NCBI RefSeq assembly: GCF_011040385.1
Contig: NZ_JAAIKB010000007.1
Span: 229,457-293,456, forward strand
Reading direction: 5' to 3'
From: Falsiroseomonas algicola
GTDB lineage: Bacteria; Pseudomonadota; Alphaproteobacteria; Acetobacterales; Acetobacteraceae
Length of the DNA stretch: 64,000 bases
Shown here: positions 31,864 to 40,711 of the stretch, piece by piece
Numbering within the stretch: position 1 is the stretch's first letter
How the letters are laid out: every line of letters starts with the position of its first letter
Notes under the pieces: generated by a model
Databases searched by the model: none
The model's input: only the letters and a program-made list of their open reading frames with translations
Told to the model about the DNA's origin: nothing
Translations under genes and position numbers: made by a program

Positions 31864-32102
31864 GTGGCCCTCCTCCTGCCCGCCTCTGGCGGTGCGTTGC
31901 TGGCGCATCCGTTCCACGCCGCCGGGGGGGCGCGCAAGGCAGGATGCAACCTGCCGTGGTGGTGGCGCGGGGGAGGGGGCCTTGCTGCCGCTGGGGTCGA
32001 AAAGGGCCATTTCATCTCCCGCGCCGCGCGGGGCAGGGTTGCGCCCCCCAGGGGTTGGGTCGGTGGTTCCGGCGGGCCACCCGCCGTGGTAGTCAAGCCG
32101 CC

Positions 32103-32564
32103 ATGAACCCTGCCAATACCCCCGTTGCCCTTGGGGCCGACCATGCCGGCGTGGCGATGAAGGCCGCGATCCGGGAGATGCTGGAGGCCGCGGGCCATCC
32201 CGTGGCCGATCTCGGCACCCATGGGACGGAAAGCGTGGACTATCCCGATTTCGGCGCTGCCGTGGCCTCGACCGTGGCGGAGGGCCGTGCCGCCTTCGGC
32301 GTGCTGGTCTGCGGCACCGGCATCGGCATCTCCATCGCCGCCAACCGCAACCCCGCCATCCGCTGCGCCCTGGTGCATGATGTCACGGGCGCGCGGCTCA
32401 CCCGCCAGCACAACGACGCCAACGTCATCGCCCTCGGTGCCCGCATGACGGGGATCGAGGTGGCGCTGGACGCCGTGCGGACCTTCCTTTCCACCCCCTT
32501 CGAGGGCGGCCGCCACGGGCGCCGCATCCAGAAGATCAGCCCCGGTTGGAGCGCGCCCCAATGA
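32103..32564 (+). CDS. rpiB: Ribose-5-phosphate isomerase B
   Basis: RpiB interconverts ribose 5-phosphate and ribulose 5-phosphate. The 153-residue length is standard. Active-site features are GADHAG near the N-terminus, the cysteine loop [14 protein letters not shown], and [12 protein letters not shown]. Its stop overlaps the glyA start as ATGA, an arrangement often seen in alphaproteobacteria. The upstream 239 bp to the divergent metY gene hold the promoters but I see no clear box. Confidence 0.95.
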   Translation: MNPANTPVALGADHAGVAMKAAIREMLEAAGHPVADLGTHGTESVDYPDFGAAVASTVAEGRAAFGVLVCGTGIGISIAANRNPAIRCALVHDVTGARLTRQHNDANVIALGARMTGIEVALDAVRTFLSTPFEGGRHGRRIQKISPGWSAPQ

Positions 32565-33859
32565 ACGAGACCACCCCGGCGGTGACGCCCGCCCGCTTCT
32601 TCTCCGCCCCGCTGGCCGAGGTCGATCCGGAGCTCGCCGCCTCCATCCGGGACGAGCTGATCCGGGAGCAGGACGGGATCGAGCTGATCGCCTCCGAGAA
32701 CATCGTCTCCCGCGCCGTGCTGGAAGCGCAGGGCAGCGTGATGACCAACAAGTATGCGGAGGGCTATCCGGGCCGCCGCTACTATGGCGGCTGCGAATTC
32801 GTCGATGTGGCGGAGACGCTGGCGATCGAGCGGGCGAAGAAGCTGTTCGATTGCGGCTTCGCAAATGTCCAGCCGCATAGCGGCGCGCAGGCGAACCAGG
32901 CGGTGTTCCTGGCCCTGCTCCAGCCCGGCGACGCCTTCATGGGCCTGGACCTGGCGGCGGGCGGTCACCTGACCCATGGCGCGCCGGCCAATATGTCCGG
33001 CAAGTGGTTCAAGCCCGTGCCCTATACTGTGCGGCGCGAAGACCAGCGGATCGACATGGCGGAGGTCCGCCGGATCGCGCTGGAGAACAAGCCGAAGCTG
33101 ATCATCGCCGGCGGCTCGGCCTATGCCCGCACCTGGGATTTCGCCGCCTTCCGCGCGATCGCGGATGAGGTCGGCGCGTATTTCATGGTGGACATGGCGC
33201 ATTTCGCGGGCCTGGTGGCCGGCGGCGCGCACCCGTCCCCGTTCCCGCATGCCCATGTCGCCACCACGACCACGCACAAGACGCTGCGCGGCCCCCGCGG
33301 CGGCATGATCCTCACGAATGACGAGGCGCTGGCGAAGAAGTTCAACAGCGCGGTGTTCCCCGGCCTCCAAGGCGGCCCGCTGATGCATGTCATCGCCGCC
33401 AAGGCGGTGGCCTTCGGGGAGGCGCTGCGGCCGGAATTCCGGGCCTATGCGAAGCAGGTCGTCGCCAATGCCGCGGCACTGGCCGGGGAGCTGAAGACGC
33501 AGGGCCTCGACCTCGTCACCGGCGGCACCGACAACCATCTGGTGCTGGTGGACCTGCGCCCGAAGAAGCTGACGGGCAAGGCGGCGGAGGGTGCGCTGAA
33601 CCGCGCCCACCTGACCTGCAACAAGAACGGCATCCCCTTCGACCCGGAGAAGCCGATGGTGACCTCCGGCGTCCGCCTCGGCAGCCCCGCCGCCACGACG
33701 CGCGGCTTCGGGGAGGCGGAGTTCCGCCAGGTCGGCCAGATGATCGGCGAGGTGCTGGACGGGCTCGCGAAGGCGAATGCGCCGGACGGCAATTCGGCGG
33801 TCGAGGCCGCGGTGAAGGGCAGGGTGCTCGAACTCTGCCGGCGCTTTCCGATCTACTGA
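32561..33859 (+). CDS. glyA: Serine hydroxymethyltransferase
   Basis: GlyA converts serine and tetrahydrofolate to glycine and methylene-tetrahydrofolate, the main source of one-carbon units. The 432-residue PLP enzyme has its cofactor lysine at Lys240 in [14 protein letters not shown], plus the family hallmarks [27 protein letters not shown] and [12 protein letters not shown]. It is coupled to rpiB by a 4-bp overlap. Tandem hairpins follow the stop. Confidence 0.97.
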   Translation: MNETTPAVTPARFFSAPLAEVDPELAASIRDELIREQDGIELIASENIVSRAVLEAQGSVMTNKYAEGYPGRRYYGGCEFVDVAETLAIERAKKLFDCGFANVQPHSGAQANQAVFLALLQPGDAFMGLDLAAGGHLTHGAPANMSGKWFKPVPYTVRREDQRIDMAEVRRIALENKPKLIIAGGSAYARTWDFAAFRAIADEVGAYFMVDMAHFAGLVAGGAHPSPFPHAHVATTTTHKTLRGPRGGMILTNDEALAKKFNSAVFPGLQGGPLMHVIAAKAVAFGEALRPEFRAYAKQVVANAAALAGELKTQGLDLVTGGTDNHLVLVDLRPKKLTGKAAEGALNRAHLTCNKNGIPFDPEKPMVTSGVRLGSPAATTRGFGEAEFRQVGQMIGEVLDGLAKANAPDGNSAVEAAVKGRVLELCRRFPIY

Positions 33860-33895
33860 GGCGAAGCCGATGGCCCACGGCGCGCTACCCCAAGG

Positions 33896-33936
33896 CGGCC
33901 TGCGCCCTTCAGCAGGCCGAGCGGCCGAATGGCCGC
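33896..33936 (+). terminator. Tandem hairpins after glyA
   Basis: Two perfect hairpins lie back to back: CGGCCTGC / GCAGGCCG with an 8-base loop (33896-33919), then GCGGCC-GAAT-GGCCGC (33921-33936). They begin 37 bases after the glyA stop and probably end or stabilise the rpiB-glyA transcript. No T-run follows. Further short palindromes occur before nrdR at 33962-33975 and 33990-34006. Confidence 0.45.
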
Positions 33937-34029
33937 CGCGCCCAGACCGACCGCATGGCCCTGCACGCGAGTGCAAGGCGCGAAGGCAAGCGCGCGGAGC
34001 GCGCGCCCGCCGTCTGAGGGCATAAATCT

Positions 34030-34482
34030 ATGCGCTGCCCGTTCTGTGGGAACGAAGACACGCAGGTGAAGGACAGCCGTCCGGCGGAGGATGGCGCCTC
34101 CATCCGGCGCCGGCGGTCCTGCCCCGCCTGCGGCAACCGCTTCACCACCTTCGAACGGGTCCAGCTGCGGGAGCTGCTGGTGGTCAAGACCGATGGCCGC
34201 CGTGTGCCCTTCGACCGCGACAAGCTCGCGCGCTCCGTCCGCGTCGCGCTGCGCAAGCGCCCCTTCGACGAGGAGCGGATCGAGCGCATCGTCTCCGGCA
34301 TCCAGCGCCGGCTGGAGGTCGAGGCCGATAGCGAGGTCACCAGCCGCCGGGTCGGCGAGGTGGTGATGGAGACGCTGCGCGACGTGGACGAGGTGGCCTA
34401 TGTCCGCTTCGCCTCGGTCTACCGGAATTTCCGGGAGGCCAAGGATTTCCGCGCCTTCCTGGGCAAGATCGAAGGCTCCTGA
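34030..34482 (+). CDS. nrdR: Transcriptional repressor of ribonucleotide reductase genes
   Basis: NrdR binds NrdR boxes before nrd operons and senses ATP/dATP. The 150-residue length is standard. Zinc-ribbon cysteines are in [17 protein letters not shown] and [13 protein letters not shown]; an ATP-cone spans about 49-139 ([16 protein letters not shown]). It is typically found upstream of ribD in alphaproteobacteria and here precedes it by 5 bases, so it heads the riboflavin-nusB transcript. Confidence 0.96.
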   Translation: MRCPFCGNEDTQVKDSRPAEDGASIRRRRSCPACGNRFTTFERVQLRELLVVKTDGRRVPFDRDKLARSVRVALRKRPFDEERIERIVSGIQRRLEVEADSEVTSRRVGEVVMETLRDVDEVAYVRFASVYRNFREAKDFRAFLGKIEGS

Positions 34483-34487
34483 CTTCC

Positions 34488-35588
34488 GTGGACGACGCGT
34501 TTCACATGCGGGCCGCGCTCGCCCTGGCGGCGCGCGGGCTTGGCAATACCTGGCCCAACCCCTCTGTCGGCTGCGTGATCGTGGCGAAGGACGGCCAGGT
34601 GGTTGGCCGCGGCTGGACGCAGCCCGGCGGGCGGCCGCATGCGGAGACGGAGGCGCTGAAGCGCGCCGGCGTCCGCGCGCGCGGCGCCACCGCCTATGTC
34701 ACGCTGGAGCCCTGCTGCCATTGGGGTCGCACGCCGCCCTGCACGGATGCGCTGGCGGCGGCCGGCGTGGCGCGGGTGGTGGTGGCGCTGCGCGATCCGG
34801 ACCCGCGCGTGGATGGCGAGGGTTTCCGGAAGCTCGCCGCCGCGGGGATCGCGGTGGAGGAGGGGCTGCTGCGGGAGGAGGCGGAGCGCCTGACCTGGGG
34901 CTTCATCAAGCGCCTGCGCCATGGCCTGCCCCTGGTGACGCTGAAGCTCGCGACGACGCTCGATGGCCGCATCGCCACCGCCGCCAAGGAAAGCCGCTGG
35001 ATCACCGGCCCCGCCGCGCGCCGTGCGGCGCATGGGTTGCGGGCGCGGCATGACGCGATCCTGGTCGGCAGCGGCACCGTCATCGATGACGACCCCGACC
35101 TGACCTGCCGCCTGCCCGGCGGCGTGCCTGTGCCGGCGCCGCGCGTGGTGGCGGATGCGCGGCTTCGTATCCCGCTGGCGTCGAAGCTGGTCCGCACGGC
35201 GCGCGACGTCCCGACGCTGGTCTGCACCGTGCCCGGCCACGCCCCCGCCGCCTTGGCACCGCTGCGTGATGCCGGGGTGGAAGTGATCGAGGTCGAAGCC
35301 GGCCCCGGTGGCCTCGCCATGCACACGGTGCTGGCGGCGCTCGCCGCGAAAGGCATCACGCGGGTGCTGGCGGAGGGGGGATCGGGCATCGCGGCCTCCC
35401 TGCTGCGGGAGGGGCTGGTGGATCGCCTGGCCTGGTTCCACGCGCCGATGGTCATCGGCGGGGATGGAATTCCCGCCGCCTACGCCCTCCCATTGCCCGA
35501 TCTCGCCGCTGCGCCCAAGTTCCGCCGGGTGGCGGTGCGGACCTTGGGGCCTGACCTGCTCTCCGAATACGAATGCGAGGCCGGCTGA
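34488..35588 (+). CDS. ribD: Bifunctional riboflavin deaminase/reductase
   Basis: RibD deaminates the GTP cyclohydrolase II product and then reduces the ribosyl side chain. The 366-residue protein has the deaminase domain first (1-about 145), with the zinc site HAET and PCCHWGRTPPC, and the reductase domain after it (TLKLATTLDGRIAT, ILVGSGTVIDDDP). It starts at GTG. Its stop abuts the ATG of ribE with no gap. Confidence 0.96.
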   Translation: MDDAFHMRAALALAARGLGNTWPNPSVGCVIVAKDGQVVGRGWTQPGGRPHAETEALKRAGVRARGATAYVTLEPCCHWGRTPPCTDALAAAGVARVVVALRDPDPRVDGEGFRKLAAAGIAVEEGLLREEAERLTWGFIKRLRHGLPLVTLKLATTLDGRIATAAKESRWITGPAARRAAHGLRARHDAILVGSGTVIDDDPDLTCRLPGGVPVPAPRVVADARLRIPLASKLVRTARDVPTLVCTVPGHAPAALAPLRDAGVEVIEVEAGPGGLAMHTVLAALAAKGITRVLAEGGSGIAASLLREGLVDRLAWFHAPMVIGGDGIPAAYALPLPDLAAAPKFRRVAVRTLGPDLLSEYECEAG

Positions 35589-36191
35589 ATGTTCACGGGT
35601 ATCGTCACCGCGCAGGGCACCATCACCGCCATCACCCCGATCGGCGGCGGGCAGGACATGCGCCTCACCATCGCGACGCCGCCGGGCTGGCTGGCGGGGG
35701 CCGCGATCGGCGCCTCCATCTGCTGCTCCGGCTGCTGCCTGACCGCCATCGAATACGGCACCGACAGCTTCGTGGTGGAGGCCTCGGCCGAGACGCTGTC
35801 GAAAACCACGCTCGGCACCTGGCAGGTGGGCCGGCGGATCAATTTGGAACGCTCCCTGAAGCTCGGCGACGAGATGGGCGGCCACATCGTCTCCGGCCAT
35901 GTGGACTGCGTCGGCACCGTGGTCGCCGCGGTGCCGGAGAACGGATCGACGCGCTGGACCTTCGGCGTGCCCCGCGATTTCATTCGATTCATCGCGCAGA
36001 AGGGCAGCATCGCCATCGACGGCTGCTCGCTGACGGTGAACGAGGCAACGGCCGAAACCTTCGGCGTCAACATCATCCCCCACACGGCGGAGGTCACGGG
36101 CTTCGGCACGCTGAAGCCGGGTGATTCCGTGAACATCGAGATCGACATGCTGGCGCGCTACGTCGCGCGCCTGGCGGAGTTCAAGGCATGA
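35589..36191 (+). CDS. ribE: Riboflavin synthase alpha chain
   Basis: The enzyme dismutates two 6,7-dimethyl-8-ribityllumazine molecules to riboflavin. The 200-residue length and the two tandem lumazine-binding barrels are typical: MFTGIVTAQGTI opens the first and GGHIVSGHVDCVG the second, with DGCSLTVNE near residue 140. Called ribE or ribC depending on nomenclature. The stop overlaps the next gene as ATGA. Confidence 0.96.
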   Translation: MFTGIVTAQGTITAITPIGGGQDMRLTIATPPGWLAGAAIGASICCSGCCLTAIEYGTDSFVVEASAETLSKTTLGTWQVGRRINLERSLKLGDEMGGHIVSGHVDCVGTVVAAVPENGSTRWTFGVPRDFIRFIAQKGSIAIDGCSLTVNEATAETFGVNIIPHTAEVTGFGTLKPGDSVNIEIDMLARYVARLAEFKA

Positions 36192-37306
36192 ACGTGCAGC
36201 CCAAGACCACCAGCTTCGCGGAGTTCCTGAGCCCGACCGAGGAGCTGATCGAGGAAGCCCGCCGCGGCCGCATGTTCATCCTTGTGGATGACGAGGACCG
36301 GGAGAATGAGGGCGACCTGGTCATCCCCGCACAGTTCGCGACGCCGGACGCCATCAACTTCATGGCCAAGCACGCCCGCGGGCTGATCTGCCTGGCGATG
36401 GCCCGGCACCGCGTGGAACAGCTGGGCCTGCCCTTGATGGCGCAGTCCAACGGCACCAGGCACGCCACCGCCTTCACCGTTTCCATCGAGGCGCGGGACG
36501 GCGTGACCACCGGCATCTCCGCCGCCGACCGCGCCAAGACGGTCGCCGTCGCCATCAACCCGGAGCTGGGGCGGGAGCATATCGTGACCCCTGGCCACGT
36601 CTTCCCGCTGGTGGCGCGGGATGGCGGCACGCTGGTCCGCGCGGGCCATACCGAGGCCGCGGTGGATTTCGCCCGCCTCGCGGGGCTGAACCCGTCGGGC
36701 GTGATCTGCGAGATCATGAACGATGACGGCACCATGGCCCGGATGCCGGACCTCGTCTCCTTCGCCCAGCATCACGGCCTGAAGCTCGGCACCATCGCGG
36801 ACCTGATCGGCCATCGCCGCCGGACGGAACGCCTGGTGAAGCGGGTCGAGGAAGGGATGGTGGAGGGCATCGGCGGGCCCTGGCGGGCCGTCGTCTATTC
36901 CTCGACGCTGCAGGAGGGGGAGCATGTCGCCCTGGTGAAGGGTGACGTGACGGGCAACCAGCCGACGCTGGTGCGGATGCACGCGGCCTCCCTGCTGCGG
37001 GACATGATCGGCGGCCGGGTGGAGCAGGACCTGCACGCCGCCATGCGCATGATCGGGGAGGCCGGGCGCGGCGTGGTGGTGCTGCTGCGGGACTGGCGGC
37101 CGGACGGGCTTTCCCAGCAGGTCCGCGCGCAGCGGGACCGGCGACAGAATGCGCCGGAAATCCGGGACTACGGCATCGGCGCGCAGATCCTGGCCGATCT
37201 GGGCTTGCGCGACATCATCCGCCTGTCGGACAACCCCCGCCCGCTGGTGGGGCTGGAGGGCTACGGGCTGACCGTGCTCGAGACCCGGCCCATCCCCAAG
37301 GACTGA
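36188..37306 (+). CDS. ribB: Dihydroxybutanone-phosphate synthase fused to degenerate GTP cyclohydrolase II domain (RibBX type)
   Basis: The first 205 residues or so are an intact 3,4-dihydroxy-2-butanone 4-phosphate synthase (DDEDRENEGDLVI, GRNPELGREHIVTPGHVFPL-type motifs and HTEAAVDFARLAG). The C-terminal 160 residues align with GTP cyclohydrolase II but lack the zinc site: where active enzymes have two-cysteine RCDCG, this reads VTGNQPTLVRMH. No zinc cysteine remains, so the domain cannot be a normal cyclohydrolase. Such RibBX hybrids are known in Proteobacteria and keep only RibB activity. A separate RibA should exist elsewhere. Confidence 0.92.
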   Translation: MNVQPKTTSFAEFLSPTEELIEEARRGRMFILVDDEDRENEGDLVIPAQFATPDAINFMAKHARGLICLAMARHRVEQLGLPLMAQSNGTRHATAFTVSIEARDGVTTGISAADRAKTVAVAINPELGREHIVTPGHVFPLVARDGGTLVRAGHTEAAVDFARLAGLNPSGVICEIMNDDGTMARMPDLVSFAQHHGLKLGTIADLIGHRRRTERLVKRVEEGMVEGIGGPWRAVVYSSTLQEGEHVALVKGDVTGNQPTLVRMHAASLLRDMIGGRVEQDLHAAMRMIGEAGRGVVVLLRDWRPDGLSQQVRAQRDRRQNAPEIRDYGIGAQILADLGLRDIIRLSDNPRPLVGLEGYGLTVLETRPIPKD

Positions 37307-37353
37307 TGTGATTCACGCGCCGGCCCGCCAGGCCGGCGCATCGAGGATTGACG

Positions 37354-37836
37354 ATGAGCACGAAGGACGCGCCGACCCGCTCGGCCGCGACGATCCCCGG
37401 CCAGCCGCCCCGGCTGCTGGTCATCCAGGCCCCGTATTACGCGGAGGTCGTCGGCGGCATGCTGGCCGGCGCCCGGCGCAGCGTGGAAGAAGCGGGCGGG
37501 GTGCTGGAGGTGGTGGATGTCGCCGGCGCCTTCGAACTGCCGGCCGCACTCCGCATGGCGATCCAGGCCGCGCGCGGCTTCGATGGCTACATCCTGCTGG
37601 GCTGCGTGGTGAAGGGCGAGACCGACCACTACGACTTCATCTGCGACGCCGTCTGCCAGGGCGTCATGGCGATCTCCGCCGAGACCGGCGCGCCGCTCGG
37701 CTTCGGGCTGCTGACCGTCGCCACCCTCGACCAGGCCATCGCCCGGTCCCGCGATGACGGCATGAACAAGGGCGCGGAGGCCGCGCATGCCGCGCTGACC
37801 CAGGTGGCGCTGGCGCGCCGCTGGGGGCGGGCATGA
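37354..37836 (+). CDS. ribH: 6,7-Dimethyl-8-ribityllumazine synthase
   Basis: RibH joins the RibD product (after dephosphorylation) with dihydroxybutanone phosphate to make lumazine. The 160-residue protein has the family motifs APYYAEVVGGMLAGA, GAFELPAAL and the catalytic histidine region VKGETDHYDF. The ATG at 37354 lies seven bases after GAGG; the TTG at 37348 is too close. Its stop overlaps nusB as ATGA. Confidence 0.96.
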   Translation: MSTKDAPTRSAATIPGQPPRLLVIQAPYYAEVVGGMLAGARRSVEEAGGVLEVVDVAGAFELPAALRMAIQAARGFDGYILLGCVVKGETDHYDFICDAVCQGVMAISAETGAPLGFGLLTVATLDQAIARSRDDGMNKGAEAAHAALTQVALARRWGRA

Positions 37837-38336
37837 GCGGCGCGCGCGACAGCGGCCGGCTGCAGAAGGGGCGCCCCCGCACGGGCGCGCGCCTGGCCGC
37901 CGTGCAGGCGCTGTTCCAGTCGGAGCAGGCGGGCGAGAATCCGGAGACGGTGATCCAGCAATTCGTCCGCCACCGCCTCGGCCCCAATGATGCCGATGAG
38001 GGGCTGGGCGAGGGCAGGGTGCCCGACGCCGACGCCAAGCTCTTCGCCCGCATCGTGCGGGACACCGCTTCACGCATCGAATCGCTGGACGAGACGATCG
38101 CCAAGGCGCTGGCCAAGGACTGGCCGCTGGAGAAGCTGGACCCCGTGCTGCGCGCCCTGCTGCGCGCCGCGGCGGCGGAACTCTCCACGCCGCATGAGCC
38201 GCCGGCGCGGGTGGTGATCAACGAATACCTCGACATCGCGCATGGCTTCTTCGTGGGCGATGAGCCACGCTTCGCGAATGGCGTGCTGGACGCGCTGGCG
38301 CGCACGCTGCGGGCCGATGAATTCGCGCGGCCTTGA
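37833..38336 (+). CDS. nusB: Transcription antitermination factor NusB
   Basis: NusB pairs with NusE (S10) on boxA RNA to keep rRNA transcription going. The 167-residue, all-helical product has the family patterns RLAAVQALFQSEQAG near the start, LDPVLRALLRAAAAEL, and VVINEYLDIAHGF near the end. It closes the rib transcript, which is a widely conserved arrangement. A REP-like pair follows. Confidence 0.95.
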   Translation: MSGARDSGRLQKGRPRTGARLAAVQALFQSEQAGENPETVIQQFVRHRLGPNDADEGLGEGRVPDADAKLFARIVRDTASRIESLDETIAKALAKDWPLEKLDPVLRALLRAAAAELSTPHEPPARVVINEYLDIAHGFFVGDEPRFANGVLDALARTLRADEFARP

Positions 38337-38345
38337 CCGCCTGTT

Positions 38346-38386
38346 CCCTCCCCCGCGCTTGCGGGGGAGGGTTAGGGTGGGGGAGG
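38346..38386. repeat. REP-like palindromic element, copy 2
   Basis: The arms CCCTCCCCCGC (38346-38356) and GCGGGGGAGGG (38361-38371) with loop GCTT are followed by TTAGGGTGGGGGAGG. This is the element seen at 21979-22022 read in the other direction. It sits 9 bases after the nusB stop and could also act as a transcript-end hairpin. Confidence 0.7.
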
Positions 38387-38446
38387 CGCCGGATAGGGAC
38401 ATTCCGGCGGGAAAATCGCTCCCCTCGCGGCGTCAGCCTTCGCCGA

Positions 38447-38511
38447 CTCCCACCCCAACCAGCCTTCGGCCTTGCGGCAGTGCCGCAAGCCCCCGCAAGC
38501 GCCGGGGAGGG
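38447..38511. repeat. REP-like element, degenerate inverted copy 3 with nested palindrome
   Basis: The tail CTCCCACCCCAACC (38447-38460) and the core CCCCCGCAAGCG (38490-38501) with GGGGAGGG after it match copy 2 in reverse orientation. About 29 bases intervene, and these contain their own perfect hairpin CTTGCGGC-AGT-GCCGCAAG (38471-38489). The two copies thus face each other between nusB and thiL. Confidence 0.55.
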
Positions 38512-38522
38512 CGCCGTCGCAA

Positions 38523-39482
38523 ATGACCCTCCCCCCCGAATTCTCCCTTATCGCCCGTCATTTCCTGCCCCTGGCCGGCGAAGGCGCGCTCGACCTCGGC
38601 GATGATGCCGCATTGCTGACGCCCCCGCCGGGCCGCACCCTGGTCCTGGCCGCCGATGCCATGGTCGCCGGCGTGCATTTCCTGCCCGACGACCCGCCGG
38701 AGACCATCGGCCGCAAGCTGCTGCGGGTGAACCTCTCCGACCTCGCCGCCATGGGCGCGACGCCGCTCGGCTACCTCATGACCTGCGGCTTCGCGCGCGG
38801 CACCGGCGATGACTGGATCGCCGCCTTCGCCCGCGGCCTGGCGGCGGACCAGGCGGAGTTCGGGCTTTCCGTGCTCGGCGGGGATACGGTGGTCACGCCG
38901 GGGCCCGCGACCTTCTCCCTCACCATCCTCGGCCATGTCGCCCCCGGCCAGGCGCTGCGGCGGGTGGGGGCGCAGGAGGGCGACGATGTGTGGGTGTCGG
39001 GCACCATCGGCGATGGTGCGCTCGGCCTGCTGGCGCTGACGGGACGGCTGCAGCCGGACGACCACCTCGCGGATCGCTATCGCCTGCCGAAGCCCCGCCT
39101 CGCGCTCGGCCAGCGCCTCGCGGGGCTGGTGCATGCCGCCATGGATGTCTCGGACGGGCTGGTGCAGGACCTCGGCCACCTCGCCCGCGCGGCGGGCCTG
39201 GGCGCGATGCTGGAGGCCGCCGCCGTGCCTCTTTCCGCCCCCGCCGCCGCGGCGCTGGCCGCCGATGCGGCGCTGCTGCCCCGCATCCTGGCGGGCGGCG
39301 ACGACTACGAACTGCTCTTCGCCGCGCCCCCGGCCAACGCCGCCCTCATCCGCGCCGCCGGCATGGAAGCGGGGGTGGCGGTGACGCGCATCGGGTGCTT
39401 CATGGCAGGAGAGGGCGTCCGCGTGACGGACGCCGCGGGGGGCGAGGTCCCGCTGCCCCGGGGGGGATGGAGCCACTTCTGA
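38523..39482 (+). CDS. thiL: Thiamine-monophosphate kinase
   Basis: ThiL phosphorylates thiamine monophosphate to the active diphosphate cofactor. The 319-residue product has the PurM-like fold with LDLGDDAALL, the VHFLPDDPPETIGRKLLRVN stretch, GLSVLGGDTVV, the AAMDVSDGLVQDL motif and AGGDDYELLF. The ATG at 38523 fits the family N-terminus (EFSLIARHF); the frame is open slightly upstream through the repeat. The stop shares a base with the next ATG (TGATG), so the two are coupled. Confidence 0.94.
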   Translation: MTLPPEFSLIARHFLPLAGEGALDLGDDAALLTPPPGRTLVLAADAMVAGVHFLPDDPPETIGRKLLRVNLSDLAAMGATPLGYLMTCGFARGTGDDWIAAFARGLAADQAEFGLSVLGGDTVVTPGPATFSLTILGHVAPGQALRRVGAQEGDDVWVSGTIGDGALGLLALTGRLQPDDHLADRYRLPKPRLALGQRLAGLVHAAMDVSDGLVQDLGHLARAAGLGAMLEAAAVPLSAPAAAALAADAALLPRILAGGDDYELLFAAPPANAALIRAAGMEAGVAVTRIGCFMAGEGVRVTDAAGGEVPLPRGGWSHF

Positions 39483-40693
39483 TGTCCACCACGACCGCTG
39501 CCGCGGCCACTGGCGATCCGCGCGAGGACGCCCGGATGCGCCGCGATGTCTGGCTGTTGTTCTTCTGCCAGGCGCTGATGAATGCCTCGGTCGTGGGGCA
39601 GGTGGCGATGTCGGCGCTGGTGGGTTTCAGCCTGGCGTCCGACAAGTCGCTGGCGACCCTGCCCATGGGCATCCAGATGGTTGCGACCATGGCGGCCTCC
39701 ATTCCCGCCGGCATCGTCTTCGCCCGCCTCGGCCGCCGGGCCGGCTTCATGCTGGGGGCGGTGGCGAGCCTGCTGGGCTGCCTGACCTTCGCCGCCGGCA
39801 TCTGGCAGCACAGCTTCTGGCTCTATGTCGCGGGCGGGCTGCCGGCCGGCATCGGCTTCGGCATCGCCCAGCATTACCGCTTCGCCGCCAGCGAGGTCGC
39901 AAGCCCGGCCTACCGCCCCCGCGCCATCGCCCTCGTCATGGCGGGCGGCGTGCTCTCCGCCATCTTCGGGCCGGAGCTGGTGAAGCACAGCAAGGACCTG
40001 GCGCCGCCCTTCCTCTTCCTCGGCACCTACCTGATCCTGGCGCTGCTGCCGGTGGCCTGCATGACGCTGCTTTCCCTGGTCCGCCTGCCGCCGGCGCCGC
40101 CCCGCCAGGCCAGCCCGACGCCGGTCGGCGAGATCATCCGCCGCCCGGCCTTCATGGCGGCCGCGCTGACCGCCGCCGTCGCATACGGCACCATGAACCT
40201 GGTCATGACCTCCACGCCGCTGGAGATGATGGCCTGCGGCTTCGCGGTGACGGCCAGCGCCACCGTCATCCAGCTGCATGCGGTCTCCATGTTCGCGCCG
40301 GGCTTCGTCACCGGGCGGCTGATCGCGCGCTGGGGCGCCCGGCCGATCGTGGCGGTGGGCGCGGTGCTGAACGCGCTCTGCGTCGCCGTGGCGCTGTCCG
40401 GCCAGGAATTCTGGCACTTCACCGGCGCGCTGGTGCTGCTGGGGGTGGGCTGGAACTTCATGTTCGTGGGCGCGACGACCATGCTCGGCGAATCGCACAG
40501 CCCGGCGGAGCGCGTCAGGGCTCAGACGGCCAATGACTTCATCGTCTTCGGCACCGTCGCCTGCACGGCCATGGGATCGGGCGCCGTGCATGCCGGCGCG
40601 GGCTGGAACGTGCTGAACCTGCTGCTGCTGCCCGCGCTGGCGGTGGCGCTGGCCGTCACGCTGTGGCCCAGGCGGGCGGTGAAGCCCGCCTGA
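39482..40693 (+). CDS. Major facilitator superfamily transporter
   Basis: This 403-residue inner-membrane protein has about 12 hydrophobic segments. The loop after the second helix reads FARLGRRAGFMLGA, the usual MFS 2-3 loop, and the second half repeats it as GRLIARWGARPIVAVGA. It is coupled to thiL by a TGATG overlap. This may hint at a link with thiamine or its precursors, but similar MFS genes follow thiL only sporadically. The substrate is unknown. Confidence 0.85.
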   Translation: MSTTTAAAATGDPREDARMRRDVWLLFFCQALMNASVVGQVAMSALVGFSLASDKSLATLPMGIQMVATMAASIPAGIVFARLGRRAGFMLGAVASLLGCLTFAAGIWQHSFWLYVAGGLPAGIGFGIAQHYRFAASEVASPAYRPRAIALVMAGGVLSAIFGPELVKHSKDLAPPFLFLGTYLILALLPVACMTLLSLVRLPPAPPRQASPTPVGEIIRRPAFMAAALTAAVAYGTMNLVMTSTPLEMMACGFAVTASATVIQLHAVSMFAPGFVTGRLIARWGARPIVAVGAVLNALCVAVALSGQEFWHFTGALVLLGVGWNFMFVGATTMLGESHSPAERVRAQTANDFIVFGTVACTAMGSGAVHAGAGWNVLNLLLLPALAVALAVTLWPRRAVKPA

Positions 40694-40711
40694 AGCGCCG
40701 GGGCCGCCTTC

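Noticed and set aside
31864..32010. 49-residue N-terminal extension of MetY from ATG 32010
   Set aside because: A GGAG box precedes it, but the extra part is Pro/Arg-rich low complexity and absent from the family; ATG 31863 has a stronger GGAGGAG.
31864..32102. SAM-responsive riboswitch upstream of metY
   Set aside because: I found no conserved SAM-II or SAH-type core in this GC-rich spacer. A covariance-model scan would be decisive.
33860..37353. FMN riboswitch controlling the rib genes
   Set aside because: No RFN-element core is seen before nrdR, ribD or ribH; the genes are tightly packed behind nrdR.
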